Shown here piece by piece: positions 1 to 12,500 of a stretch of 64,000 nucleotides of DNA. The notes beneath the pieces were generated by a model, which saw only the letters and a program-made list of their open reading frames with translations, was not told the DNA's origin and ran no database searches. This DNA is from Luidia sarsii (lineage: Eukaryota; Echinodermata; Asteroidea; Paxillosida; Luidiidae): NCBI GenBank assembly GCA_949987565.1, contig OX465118.1:2212538-2276537 (forward strand). Reading direction: 5' to 3'. The position numbers and the translations under genes were made by a program. Every line of letters begins with the position of its first letter. The stretch's first letter is position 1.

Positions 1-1158
1 CGGTCCACTTCGAGGAATCTGGAAGGGCATCTCCATTGCCTCATCCGGAAAGGCCTCATGCTCTTTCGCAAACAGACATGTTTACGCTGTGTTAGTTTAG
101 CCCCCGTTGAATTAATAGCCCAATTACTATAGGCTACAAATAGGTTTGGGAGTTTCAAGGGGATTGACGAGACTTTGCAGTTCGCCTCGCAACTTTTTTG
201 TTGGGGGGGGGGAAATCAGGGTTAGAAAAAAAAAATAGACAAATTGCACGACCTGTTTACAATAGCGTGACTTATACCATTAACTTATAGTGTGTATTTT
301 TTTTATCTCATTTGGCGCAGAACAGGAGTGGAAACGAGCAAAGAAGTCTATCATGTTGTCCACATTCTTCTCTGTATGTTTCCATCGCTGCTCTGTGCCA
401 AATGAAATGAAGAACAAATAAATAATTATATTACGACACACTGGACATGAAATTCGGCTCACAATATCACGGAGTCAGGACTGTGCCTGCACTGGGTTTT
501 ATTCGTGTTGGTCACGTTGTGTTTAGCTTAGAATTAGTTTGAGCCGTGTTCACCCCGAGTGAGATGGTTATCGGTGAACTTGAGTTTTAAAGATAGCAAC
601 CCTTCAGATTGGACGATTGATCTTCGTTGTCGTGTATCACTCCCGATCCCTGGATGACCGAAAAAGGTTAGGTTACTCGCACCTATATATATTAATTAAT
701 GACCGGGTTTTTTTCTTCTCGCAAATGAGACTGGAAACTTCGGTGATCTTTTAATGATCGTCAACTGGGCGAGCGTCATCAAAATCAATGGTTTATCAAA
801 AAGGGTCATTTGTTTTCAGTCAGACTGGGTCACGACGAAATACGTGTAACTGCACGGTGACTTCTATTGCCATCCAGGTCGAAGCCAAGCCGAATAAACG
901 CTCGGGTTGAGTTGGTGCCTGTCACGGATAGTGACGGTTAACTGACATTGCATTTGCTTCAAAAGTTAAGCCTGCAAAATGATATTGCTCAACTTTTTAA
1001 TTTTGACGCGGGACAATCTGTATAATCAAAATTTCATCAATTAATAATCAGTATTAATGACTAGAAAAAACCCAGAATAGGTCACGATTGTGTACAGAAT
1101 TGAATGTAACATACTTCTCCCAATTCAAATTCCCCATACTTTACGAAACGTAGGCCTA
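1..1158. other. Upstream intergenic sequence, no gene seen
   Basis: No coding exon or RNA gene is recognisable. The one structure seen is an imperfect foldback: the stretch near 308-345 (TCATTTGGCGCAGAACAG) pairs with 367-410, whose reverse complement begins CATTTCATTTGGCACAGA. A related sequence recurs near 14510-14600, so this is probably an old repeat. Confidence 0.5.
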
Positions 1159-1683
1159 GGCCGTTTACGAAATGAAGGCTTAGGCTCGGGCTCAGGCTTC
1201 GACTCCGTCTGAAAAAACCTGGAAATCCAGGTTATGGTTCGTTTCTCAATTTATCTGCAGGTTTGTTGGCAGGATAGGTACATGGTATTCCCCCAAGAAA
1301 CTGAGGACAAACGCTTGTTTTTAGATACCTGTGATATAATTATAACGAGTAAGATTATTATGGCCGTTGCCTAAGCCGGGTTTTGGAAAAGGACCTAATA
1401 TCATAAGGCCCTTTACCAAAACCCGGCTCAGGCTCCGGCTTTGTCTATCTTTCTTTCGTCCCAGTCCGGCATTTTAAAGTAAACATAAATTATACAAGGC
1501 ATGAGAACGGAAGGCCGTTATAGTTACACTGCACTTTGAAAAGGAATCAAAAGCTACCTCAACAATGAGCTCCAACCTGGGTGTTTAGCTTTTGGATAAC
1601 AGAGACGAAGTTGGAGCCGAAACCCAACCCGGCTTTGGGAAAAGTACCTATAATAAGCCTCCATTAGTTTTTCGTAAACGGCC
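1159..1683. mobile_element. MITE-like TIR element, family 1, copy 1
   Basis: The element starts GGCCGTTTACGAAATGAAGG and ends with the inverse, CGTAAACGGCC. It contains a second palindrome near 1372-1440 built on AGCCGGGTTTTGG and its complement. No coding capacity is visible. A second copy with the same ends lies at 7070-7321, where the interior runs in the opposite direction. I infer a non-autonomous DNA transposon. The superfamily is unknown because I cannot fix a target-site duplication. Confidence 0.7.
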
Positions 1684-1942
1684 ATAAATTAATTATTATT
1701 ATAATCACGAATTCAATGGCCTTTATTGGATTCTTGGTGGCGCCCTTTTAGATCTTACTGGAGGAAACCAGTTCTTGCGTCTAAACAAACGCACCGGTAG
1801 CTTTGCGTGTTGTCCGATGTCTGGCCTAATCGATCCTGCGTGTCATCATTTTTGTAAACAATTTCGTAACAAACACAAAGAACCTTCCAAATTGTGGTTG
1901 CCAGGACTCGTTTTGTAAGTTTGTAGATTCATCCCCGGGGAG

Positions 1943-2201
1943 ATGAAAGTGTGCGTGACCAACGTGGCCGGCGAGGTGTTCACGCTGGACGTGAGCCCCG
2001 AGCTGGAGCTGATCAACTTCAAGGCGCTGTGCGAGTTCGAGTGCGGGGCCTCGCGACAGGGGCTGGCCGTCATTCACGACGGACGGCCCCTCGGCGGCGA
2101 CCAGAGAACCCTGGACGAGCTGGGCGTACGAGACGGCGATATGATCCTCCTGCACCAAACCCAGCAGCCTCCCGTGCCCATGGCCAACTTAATCCCACAA
2201 G
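1943..2201 (+). CDS. DDI2: DDI exon 1: ubiquitin-like domain
   Basis: Encodes residues 1-86, beginning [17 protein letters not shown], and is GC-rich compared with the flanks. The donor is CAAG|GTGGCC, which is weak, but its phase (1) is exactly what exon 2 needs. Reading through instead gives a stop at about 2245, so the 100-aa open frame is not the real end. Confidence 0.85.
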
Positions 2202-5200
2202 GTGGCCCACCCAGTCATGTTAATGTTTGGCAAGATTTCCTGTGAACTTTTTTGTTTCGCAGTGGCTATTGTAATTCGCAGTGGCTGTTGTTACGGCAGT
2301 CGTCCGTGTGGTTCCCTGACTTGATTGTATTTCGTCAGCATTGCAGGCTGGTTAAACCAGTCTATTAGCTGATAGTCTGGTTCCAAGAGCTAAACATCCT
2401 GACAAATACTGTGAAGTCGGGGAACCACACGGACGACTGCCGTAACAACAGCCACAGCGTTTTTGTTTCGCAGTGGCTATTGTAATTCGCAGTGGCTATT
2501 GTTACGGCAGTCGTCCGTGTGGTTCCCTGACTTGATTGTATTTCGTCAGCATTGCAGGCTGGTTGAACCAGTCTATTAGCTGATAGTCTGGTTCCAAGAG
2601 CTTAACATCCTGACAAATACTGTGACGACTGCCGTACGACTGGATGACTGCCGTAACAACAGCCACTGCGATCTTAATTGTTAAGGCAGCCATAACGCAG
2701 TTTCCATTTTCTATAGTTACGGCACTGCAACTGCGCAAGCGCAAGGACAAGCCAGAATTTGTTGCATGAGGTATTAAACCTCACATACAGGCAGCGCCGC
2801 CTCAAGCTCAGTACAGGCTTAAGAAACATGGCAAATTCTCTGGCTGTAGGCACATAATTTGCTTGTCTTGAAGCAATATCCCTGTCATTATCGGAATGGA
2901 AAAAGGTGTCTTTTACAATCATGTATGTAACTTAATACTAATAGGAAGCTCTCGGACATTGAGATCGGCAAAAAAACGAGTCCCTGACAAAGTCGTCAGC
3001 GATGCACTGTACATGGACTACGATGTCGACTTCGCGTGCGTGCATGTGGCGGCAGAAAATACGAGAAAGTCATTCGATTTTAGGGAGGTTTAAAAGACCA
3101 CTATACAAATTATAAAACTAGTATTATACCTATGAATCAATGTTGTAATTGTCTTTAATCAAACATTGGCAACACATAATGACGAATGTATCATGCAAAT
3201 GCAAGCACGACGGCCAGACGGCAGCGTCACCAGTGAACATTGCGCTTCCAACCGAAGTCAGTATAGTGTACATGTACACGTGTACATCATACATGTTACG
3301 GCCGGCGGGCCAGAAGTATTAGCTTTGTGGTTCGATCTGACATTTCCTCGCGCTTGCGCAGTTGCAGTGCCGTAACTATAGAAAATGGAAACTGCGTTAC
3401 GGCTGCTGTAACAATAGCCACTGCATTTTTGTTTGGCAGGTTATTACATAGTCCAAATAACTTGGACCCGACAAGTCACCCTTTTTTTATAGATTTCTGA
3501 CATTTTAAGGTTCGGGTGACTGTAGGGTTGAAGGAAAGTGGCTATGCAATGTGGGAATTTAAAATACCCCTGACTGAAATCCCCAGATTTACCCCCAAAA
3601 CACCTGTGAAACCGTCCCACATGCCCTACTGTCACCCGTCCCTCAAAATTTCAAAATTTGATTTAAAAAAAGGGTGACTTGTCGGGTCCAAGTTACTCGG
3701 ACTACATGGTTAGGGCCTATAGATGACAAACTGGCCGTAGTCCGTGTCTTTTTCTGTGTCTGTGTCTGTGTCTATTTTTGTTTCCGTGTCTGTTCGTGCC
3801 TGTTTCTGTTTTTGTGTGGACCTGTTAACATTGGTTTTAAATTTTTGTTGATTTGTTCTCCTCAGGTGCTGGTGGCGGTCCCAGCTGGTTGAATTTTGAC
3901 TTCAGCCAGATTCAAGTCCCCGGCATTCCCCCAGGGGCAGTTGGGCAGCCAGCGGCAGTTGGGCAGCCAGCGGCAATTGGGCAGCCAGCGGCAATTGGGC
4001 AGCCAGCGGCCGTTGGGCAGCCAGCGGCCGTTGGGCAGCCAATGGCCGTTGGGCAGCCAGCGGCCGTAGGCCAGCCAGCGGCCGTTGGTCAGCCAGCGGC
4101 CATAGGCCAGCCAGAGGCCACCGCGGCCCAGCAAGATGGCCCCTCCAGGGCCGAGACGGACCCTGGGCGAGTGCGGGACATGTTCCTGGCCGATCCCCAC
4201 CAGCTGTCCCTCCTGAAGGAGCGTAACCCGGCTCTGGCGGAAGCCCTGATGAGTGGTAACCTTGGTAAGGGAAGATCCTCACCCCCCCCCCCCCCTTCCC
4301 CATATATTCATAGCCTGAGCAGAAAGTACCCTTGCAATCACTTTGGCCGCCAGTAAGGTTGTTCGATATTTTGATATTTATCGATATCACTTTCCGACGA
4401 TTATCATATCGAGCGCATTTCTGGATATTGCGATATTTTCGATATAACGGCGATATTGAAAAAAGTAGTGGTTTCCCAACCCCATTATCACCTGTCTGTA
4501 AGCTTGTATAGCATGGCCATCAGAGAGATCTTGAAGATCTTGCTTAAAACCGTCTGGGATATTGTCGTTTTTTAATGAAATAACTTCTTCTTAACATCAA
4601 CAAACAATCTTTTCGTTTTGGCGTATACTTTTAGAAGAGCGACCTGGGATAGTTTTTTTAAATAAGATGTTTTTCGTTGATAAATGAGGAGATTAAGGGG
4701 GTTAAACAATTGGTAACTATGGTGTAAAGTTAGATGCATTTGGGATGTATACAGGTTTCCGCCAATCATACAGTGTGTATTGAATAGAAATCAAGGTCAC
4801 TACCTTGACTTCTGCTTATGCACCAGCTATCACGATGATATCGAATATCACAATATATTCTTGACAAAATATCAAAATCAAAAATTCTGGATATCAAACA
4901 ACTTTAGCCGCCAGACGCGAGGCTTTCCCTGGTACTTTGTGACTCAGAGGTGGCAGCTGATAATAGACTGTGCAAGTCTGTTGGTGAAAAGGTCATTGTA
5001 CACTTCCGGGCATCTCTACGCCACCTGGTATGGGAGATTAACGCATGCCCAAATTTGAATTCAATTTTAGATAAAGTGGGAAGCCTCATAGATATAACAT
5101 GATATTTGTGTCAGGGAGAATGCAATTCAATGAGGGTTTGCCCTGCTCAACTTGATAAGCCGATAAGAGTCATTTTTTGTTTGATGTTTTACAAAAATAG

Positions 5201-8200
5201 TTTGCAAATTTAAAAGAAAAACAAAATTGCACAGAAAAAGTGGCCAGGGAAGCTGCATCACCACTGTGTCTGGCTTGGGTTTGAGTCTCAATCAAGTCCA
5301 TTGTTTCCTTTGCTATTCATGTTGGCTGGTACCCAACTCTGCAACCAGCTGCTCTTAACCCTTTGTGTACTGAATTGCTGTGCAGAGGTCAACCCCTATA
5401 CTGAATATTGACAGTAAACTGAATATTGTAAGATCTCCACAGCGTTCTGTAGGTCTGAGCCTTAAGAACTCTGTGGTGTGTTCTGTAGGGCCGAAAGTGT
5501 TAAGAACTTAAGACGTTTTTATTCAATAAGGCTTTTCAACAAACCAAGGAAAAACTGACTGAGAACGTTTTGAACAATTTTTAAAAATTGGCAAAGAAAA
5601 TTTAAACTTGACAGGGACTTGAACCCCAGACCTCTGGATTAACTTTCCAGTGCTCTTACCATCTGAGCTATCCAGCCCTTAGATAGTGCTCAGTCTTCCC
5701 AAATAGTCAACTACCGGTAGTCTTTTTGCCATGGTGGGGCAGGGGGGTTTGGGGCCAAGCAAAAATTGTTGGGGGGGGGGTAGGTTGGGGGTTGAAAATA
5801 GTCACAATTTGGGACAGGGTTGCCCAAGAATTGGTAAGGAGCTGAATCTTCCAACTGGCAATATAAGAGGTTTGGGTTTTGTTGAATCTTCGATCTTATC
5901 TTGGTCAATCCCTGGAATACGGATCCCTAGGAGCTGGCCAACAGATGCCTAATTAGCTTCAAGGGCAGTCAGTCTTGATACCATCTATCTGCAGAATTAA
6001 TCACGGAGCAGTTGAGTTGTACAGCTGGTGACATTGATGTCACAATGAGAACTCCCTTCCCTTTTGTCAACCTCTCTTCACTCCTTACTGTCCTTTTTAG
6101 GTTGTTGTATTGGACAGAGCCATACATTTATGTGTCCGGCTCCACAACAATGGGTATTATGTGCCAAAATTGACAAATTTAGTTATAGGTTTACCGGTAC
6201 AATATTTTCAAGTGGAATATTCCACTTGCTTTTGAAAAAACAAAGTGATTGGGTTTCAACACAGTGCAACAAGGGGGTTGCAATTGCATGGACATCACCA
6301 TCTTGAAATAATAATTACAAGCAATATGCATAGTACTTGGGGACAACTATTTGCAGTAGTTGTAGTTGTTACATTAAATTCTCCAGCATCATTTTTTGAG
6401 TCAAACACCAACAGCTTCAATCCTCCCAAATCCTCCAATAGATCGGTTGGCCATCTTTGGGGCCTAGTCTCTGTTCCTCTTGGATAGGCAAGAGTGCACT
6501 CTTTGTACCTGCATTGTCACCGATTTCTAATAACATTAGAAGGCCCCAAAGATGGCTGCAGGGGCAAACAATCTATACCACCCGGAGGATTTGGGAGGAT
6601 TTGAGAAGGGTTAGGCTTAGCTAATTAGGTTTCATTAATGCCACTTGCTCTAACCACCACCGCTATTTAGGCTAAAAAGAGTGCCATTCTGAATGTTCAC
6701 AAAAAGGCCTTTTCGCATGACCAGCTAATGTATGTTTGGTCAGCTATATCTCGGAAAGGAAAGCACCTACAGAAACAAATTTTACACCGTTTGAAAGCTC
6801 TTGAAAGGGTCTTATACATCGTGCTGGAAAATTACGTAAAGATATGACCGTTGACCTTGATTTTTAAAAATTGGGATTTTTCCAAATTACAAAATTTTTG
6901 GGTCATTCAAAGCTGACAACGTAATCATTCCCTGAAAGATTTGGTATAGGCACTCTCGTGGTTTTGGAGTTATGGTTTTGACATAGAAGGACCCTTTTAC
7001 TTGATTGAATGTTACCTTTGCACGTCTAGAAAGATCAATATCTCTGTTTCGGGATTATATCTCAACTTTGGCCGTTTACAAAATGAAGGCTTAGGCTCGG
7101 GCATAGGCTTTGGTCATATTTATCTTACTCGTTATAATATCATAGGCATCTAAACAAAACAACCAAGTGTTTGGCCCCAGTTTCTTGGTGAATACACTGT
7201 ACCTATCAAGCCAACGAACCTTCAAATTGGGAAATAAACCACAACATGGATTTTCGGGTTTTGTCAGACGGAGATGAAGCCTGAGCCTGAGCCTTAGCCT
7301 TCATTGTGTATTCAAACGGCCTTTGTATACCATAGCTGGTGGAGAGGGTTGGGGCACCAGACTAGTCTGCCACCTTTGCTTGCCCCCTGATGCAGAGACG
7401 TTTTCCTCTGTGCTGGAGAAGCAGAGGCAGGAGAGAGCGGAGAAGGAGATGAGACAGATCCGCATGATGAACGCCAACCCCTTCGACCCAGAGGCCCAGC
7501 AGCAGATAGCAGAGACCATCAGGTACCAGACCTCTATTCCTTTCAAGTTGGAGGTCAACCCCTTGCAGACAGATGACGCATAGGCGCTGTGGGACCTTCA
7601 ACATTTGGACACCGCTGTTGTCCAAATTGTTGACTCTTTTCAGCGATATTAAGCACGACAGACACCTGTTTTGACATCAGTTGCCGCATTACCAGATTAG
7701 CGGTAACAATGGCGCTATTGTGGGACTTCATTGTGAATGATCGAGGGACTGCACGCTGCTACGGAAGACAGCGTGCTGGCATGCCTCCACAACCAATGCG
7801 GTAACCGGACAGACTGTGGAATGCACCCACTGCCTTTACCACAAATTGCACGGTCTGTTGAGGCCGTCCACCTGGAAGCTTTGTCTGCTGGAGTGCTGGC
7901 ATGGTTACTCCCTTGACGGCGGGACTATTTTAGTGCCCATGGCCGTCGCAGTGCTATTTCCACAACTCGCTAAACAATCAGAGAAATAAGACTTGAAGGT
8001 TTCCATATGGGAAGTATGTAATAAGTAGAAGATTAGTGGTCACACCATGTATATAACAGATCTCTTTTGAGTGTGTGGCTGTGATTCTGAAACTAGCTCT
8101 TCTCAGAGCCACACACTTCTCTTCAAAACAGATATAACAATATAGGAGGGTTTGCGGTGACACCATGTATAAGGACTCTTTAAGAAGAGGTATATTCTGA

Positions 8201-9471
8201 AAAGAACCTGAGTGATAACTCGACTATGCTCTGGCTGTCATCAGGAGATGAGCATACTGGCCAGAGCATACCGACCAGGACGTTGATTTACCACTCAGGT
8301 TCTTTTCAGAACCATACCTCTTCCTAAAGAGACCCCATACATGGTGCCACCTCAAACCCTCCTATATTGTTTCACCCACCATGCAAAGCCTTAAGTCTTA
8401 TTTCATAATTATTTATTCAGAACACATGGTGTCACCATTAACCTTCTACTTCATTCTCGATAGTTTCTCTTTTTAGTTGCCCCGTGTCTGGAAAAGGGGC
8501 TGTGTAAGAAGTGACTAATTTTTTCGCGGAGCGTGTCGCATTTAGGAATGTCTGATGACAAGAGCTCTCCTCACTTTTCCGTGGTGTTTGTTTGTTTTGG
8601 GGTTTTTTTTTTCAGGCTGAAAAACGTTGACGCCAACATGGAGACGGCCATGGAGCACTCGCCCGAGAGCTTCGGCCAGGTAGTCATGCTGTACATCGAC
8701 GTGAAAGTCAACAGTCATCCAGTCAAAGCATTTGTGGATTCAGGTACTTGAAGCTCTGTATTATTGCAGAAAAGCCTCCCGTTTTGTTCTGATTTTGTTT
8801 TTCCTCTACTTCTTCTTCTTCTTCTTCCTTTTTGGCTGAAAAGTCCATAGACATGGCACTAGTGGCCTTCAGCACTGATGATCTGGTTTTCATGCTGTTG
8901 TTTTTTTCTTTCTTTCAGGAGCCCAGATGACTATCATGAGCCAGGCCTGCGCTGAGCGCTGCAACATCATGCGACTGGTGGACAAGCGATGGGCAGGCAT
9001 TGCCAAGGGCGTCGGCACGCAAAAGGTCATCGGCAGAGTCCACTTAGGTGAGGGGTGAACAACAAAATTCGTCAGGTCAAAGTTTGGATTTGTGCAAATG
9101 GTGTTTAGGGGCTTAAACAGAAACTGCAGAAGTATTTACCGGATGACCACAGAAGACTTTTTCAATTTCAATCAAACAATTTTTAAATTGGAAATGGCAA
9201 AGAACATTTTATTGGACCTGGACTTGAACCCAGCAGTAATTGTGCAATTGTGGGACTTTTACTGTGGAGGATCGAGGGATACCGCGCTGCCGCTGAAAGC
9301 ACGTGGGGGACATTGTGTTTGCATGCCACACAGCCCAACGGTCGTCGGTCAGGCATTGGAATTCCCCCCACATTCTTTACCGCAATCTGTACGCTCGGTT
9401 GTGGCCGACCAACTCGAAGATTTGACTGCCTGGAGTGGAGGCTGGAGTCTGCGGTCAGAGATTGACAGCAC

Positions 9472-9506
<35 letters not shown>

Positions 9507-12500
9507 CCGTTATGTCCATTGACGATGCACAATGGGCCCTTTTTCGAACGGATAATCTCTTGACAAAAGCCACAAGGACGTCCGAATTGTACCAGGTTTT
9601 ACTCTCTTGTACCCATAGTATACCCTTATCGATTTATTTCACAGAAATATATTGTTCCAATTGTTTTAGCGAGATTTGAAAATGATGCATTGTTCAAAAC
9701 CCCCGTATGACGGTCATCGGCTGAAAAACCACCTGGCGCGAAGTGGTAAGCGGGAGTTGCGGGTTGGAATCCCGTCCGAGCTGCCTGAAATGCTTTCAGC
9801 AAGAATCGAGCAAAGCACTGAGCACTCGGTGCTTATCACGTCGAGCGGGGCAAACTCTCATTGAATTAGACCCCACTTTAATGCTCCCTTCACTCTCCAA
9901 TCCCAGTTGGAAAAATCAGCCAGCCATATTGTCAACAGATTATGTTCCTATGTTTCTGTTACCTCGAAATCACATTGGTTGTTTTTTTTCTTCAAAGTGT
10001 TGTACCACAAGTGCATTATGATCATTTATTCAGCACATGGGACACAGTGGGACATGGGACACAAGTCTGATAGCTCTGTGTTGCCATTTGATCAATCGTT
10101 TGTCTCACAGGTCAGATCCAGATCGGACCAGACTTCTTGCAGTCTTCCTTTGCCATTCTGGAGGATCAGCCGATGGACATGCTACTGGGGCTTGACATGC
10201 TGAAACGCCACCAGGTATTTAAAAAACAAAGTGGGAACTTTTGAACAAATGTTTAAAAATGGCAAAAAAACTGGACCGGGATTTGAACCGAGACCTCTGG
10301 TTTTGTGTATCAGAGGTGGATTTCATAAAACTTTTCTTAACTTACGTCGCGTCACAGAGTTACGACGTATCGCATCTCTGTGATGCGTTGTGCAATCCAT
10401 TTTACAAAACACATTATAGGGGCGATACATTGAATAATTATTTTGACCCGTTTTAAGTTGTTGTACGAGCCTACTTGTCATTCCACTACGACTGTTTGGT
10501 GCACCAACGCTCGCCTCTGAAAACAGCCGTCATGCAGTCACTACGAAACAAACATGGTGATTACCATCTGAGCTATCCAGCCCTCAGATGGTGGCCTCCC
10601 AAATAGTCAACTAGTCTTTGCCGGGGTGGGGGCGCCAGTCGGAAGCATTTACCCATTAACTGACGTATGGCTCCAGGGATCACACCTCCGTTTTCACAGC
10701 AGTTCGGGGATCCCACAATGCAAATGTCAGATGGTAGATCATTCTATAACTTAGGAGCAGCTGAATGAAAAGCCTGGTTGCCTGGTGTGGGTAGCAACAG
10801 TTTGCCCTTGGCATATTGCAATCCAACTTCACACCCACTGAACAGATGCTGGGACATGGCTGGGCTGTGACAGTAAGTCATTAGATGAAGCAAATGGGAG
10901 TTTAAGTTGAGGTCTTGAGGACAATGACGACTTTGGAGATCCCAGCACAAAGTGGTCTAATGAAACTTAAAGCCCTTATACACCATTGGTAAAGGTCTTA
11001 GAAAAGCGTCCATACTCTGTCTAATCCAGCATATGCATGAAGTAACACACCTGTGAAAGTGTCAGCTCAATCCATCAACCAAGTCGCGAGAAAATGCTGA
11101 ATAAGTGGCTCATTTTTTCATCAAACTGTGTCAGCTTCAAGGATCGTAAAATTCACCTAGCAACGTTAACAAAACCACCACAATCCGTTTAAAAATTGTG
11201 AGTAAATCTCATAACAGTCATCGGGGAATTGCGAATGGACCGTGTTGGATTTGTGCAAATGGAGTGTAGGGGATTTAAGGCTGGTAAGCATGGGGTTTTT
11301 TTTCTCCAAAAGTTGTTATAAAATGATTCGGAAATTCATACAAAATTCAACTTTTCCTGAAAATGGCAGCATTCCAAGTGCTAAACATTCACAGCATGTC
11401 TGATACTGGTATTTACTTCCACTCGAGTGAGTCGCTTCAACAAAATTCGTCGGTGTCGAAATGTGGATTTGTGCAAACGGTGTGCAGGGGCTTTTAATAA
11501 TGAGAATGGACTCTTTTTCATCCTCAAACCGACAGTGCTGCATTGACCTGAAGAAGAACTTGCTGATGATCGGGACGACGGGCACGGAGACCCCCTTCCT
11601 CGGGGAGGCCGAGTTGCCGCCGTGCGCCAGACTAAACGGCTCAGACCCCGTGGAGAAGGTCTCCATGGAAACGGAGGACCAGCAGTTGGCTCAGGCACTG
11701 GCCCAGTCAGCCGAGGATGTGGCAGGTATGCGCTCAGCCTCTCCAGTGGATGAGTCTAGCAAGCCATAAGAAACCCTGCTTCTTACACTTTGATGGGTTT
11801 TTTTTTCTTTCTTTTTTTAGACAAACAAATCAATGATAAGTGACCTGCTCCAGAAAAAGGTGATATAAGTGGTGCAATGCATTTGCTGCAATGGCTCCCT
11901 CAATTGATTGGATTGGAATTTTCCTTAAAATTTATATATATTTTTTTTTTCCTTCTGAAATCATATCTTCAATGCTTAAACTCTCAGGTTTAATTCACAA
12001 AAATGTGTAAAATAACTTTTTCAACAAGCACACTACTTCTCCTCACAGCAGAGTCCGATTTGTCAAAGCCTGTTTTCTCGCCTTTTGTAATGTATATCTA
12101 TGGAGTATGGACCTAATTAATATGCAGATATGTCATAACTACAGAAAGGAAGTATTTTGTTTTTTGCAACTTATGTCACCTTTTCCTGGAGCAGGTCACA
12201 TAAACTGACTGGGAACTTTTGTACATTTTTTTCAAAAATGGCAAAGAAAACTTTGACTGGACTGAGCTTCTGTAGCCAGGTTTACAACCATTGGTTGTTG
12301 AATACAATTATTAATAATAAGAATAACATTTATATTAATGTTTGAATGCGCATTAACAATACATGTAGGCCTAATGGTTGAATGCTTCTGACTGGCGCCC
12401 CCACCCCGGCAAAGACTATTTGACTATTTGGGAAGGCCACCATCTAAGGGCTGGATAGCTCAGATGGTAAGAGCACTGGAAAATTAATCCAGAGGACTGG

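Noticed and set aside
2267..2750. Short open frames on the minus strand near 2502-2922
   Set aside because: They lie across TIR elements and show no conserved protein features.
8616..10214. Retroviral protease from an endogenous element
   Set aside because: The retroviral-like protease fold is the normal domain of DDI proteins, here in multi-exon context with UBL and UBA.
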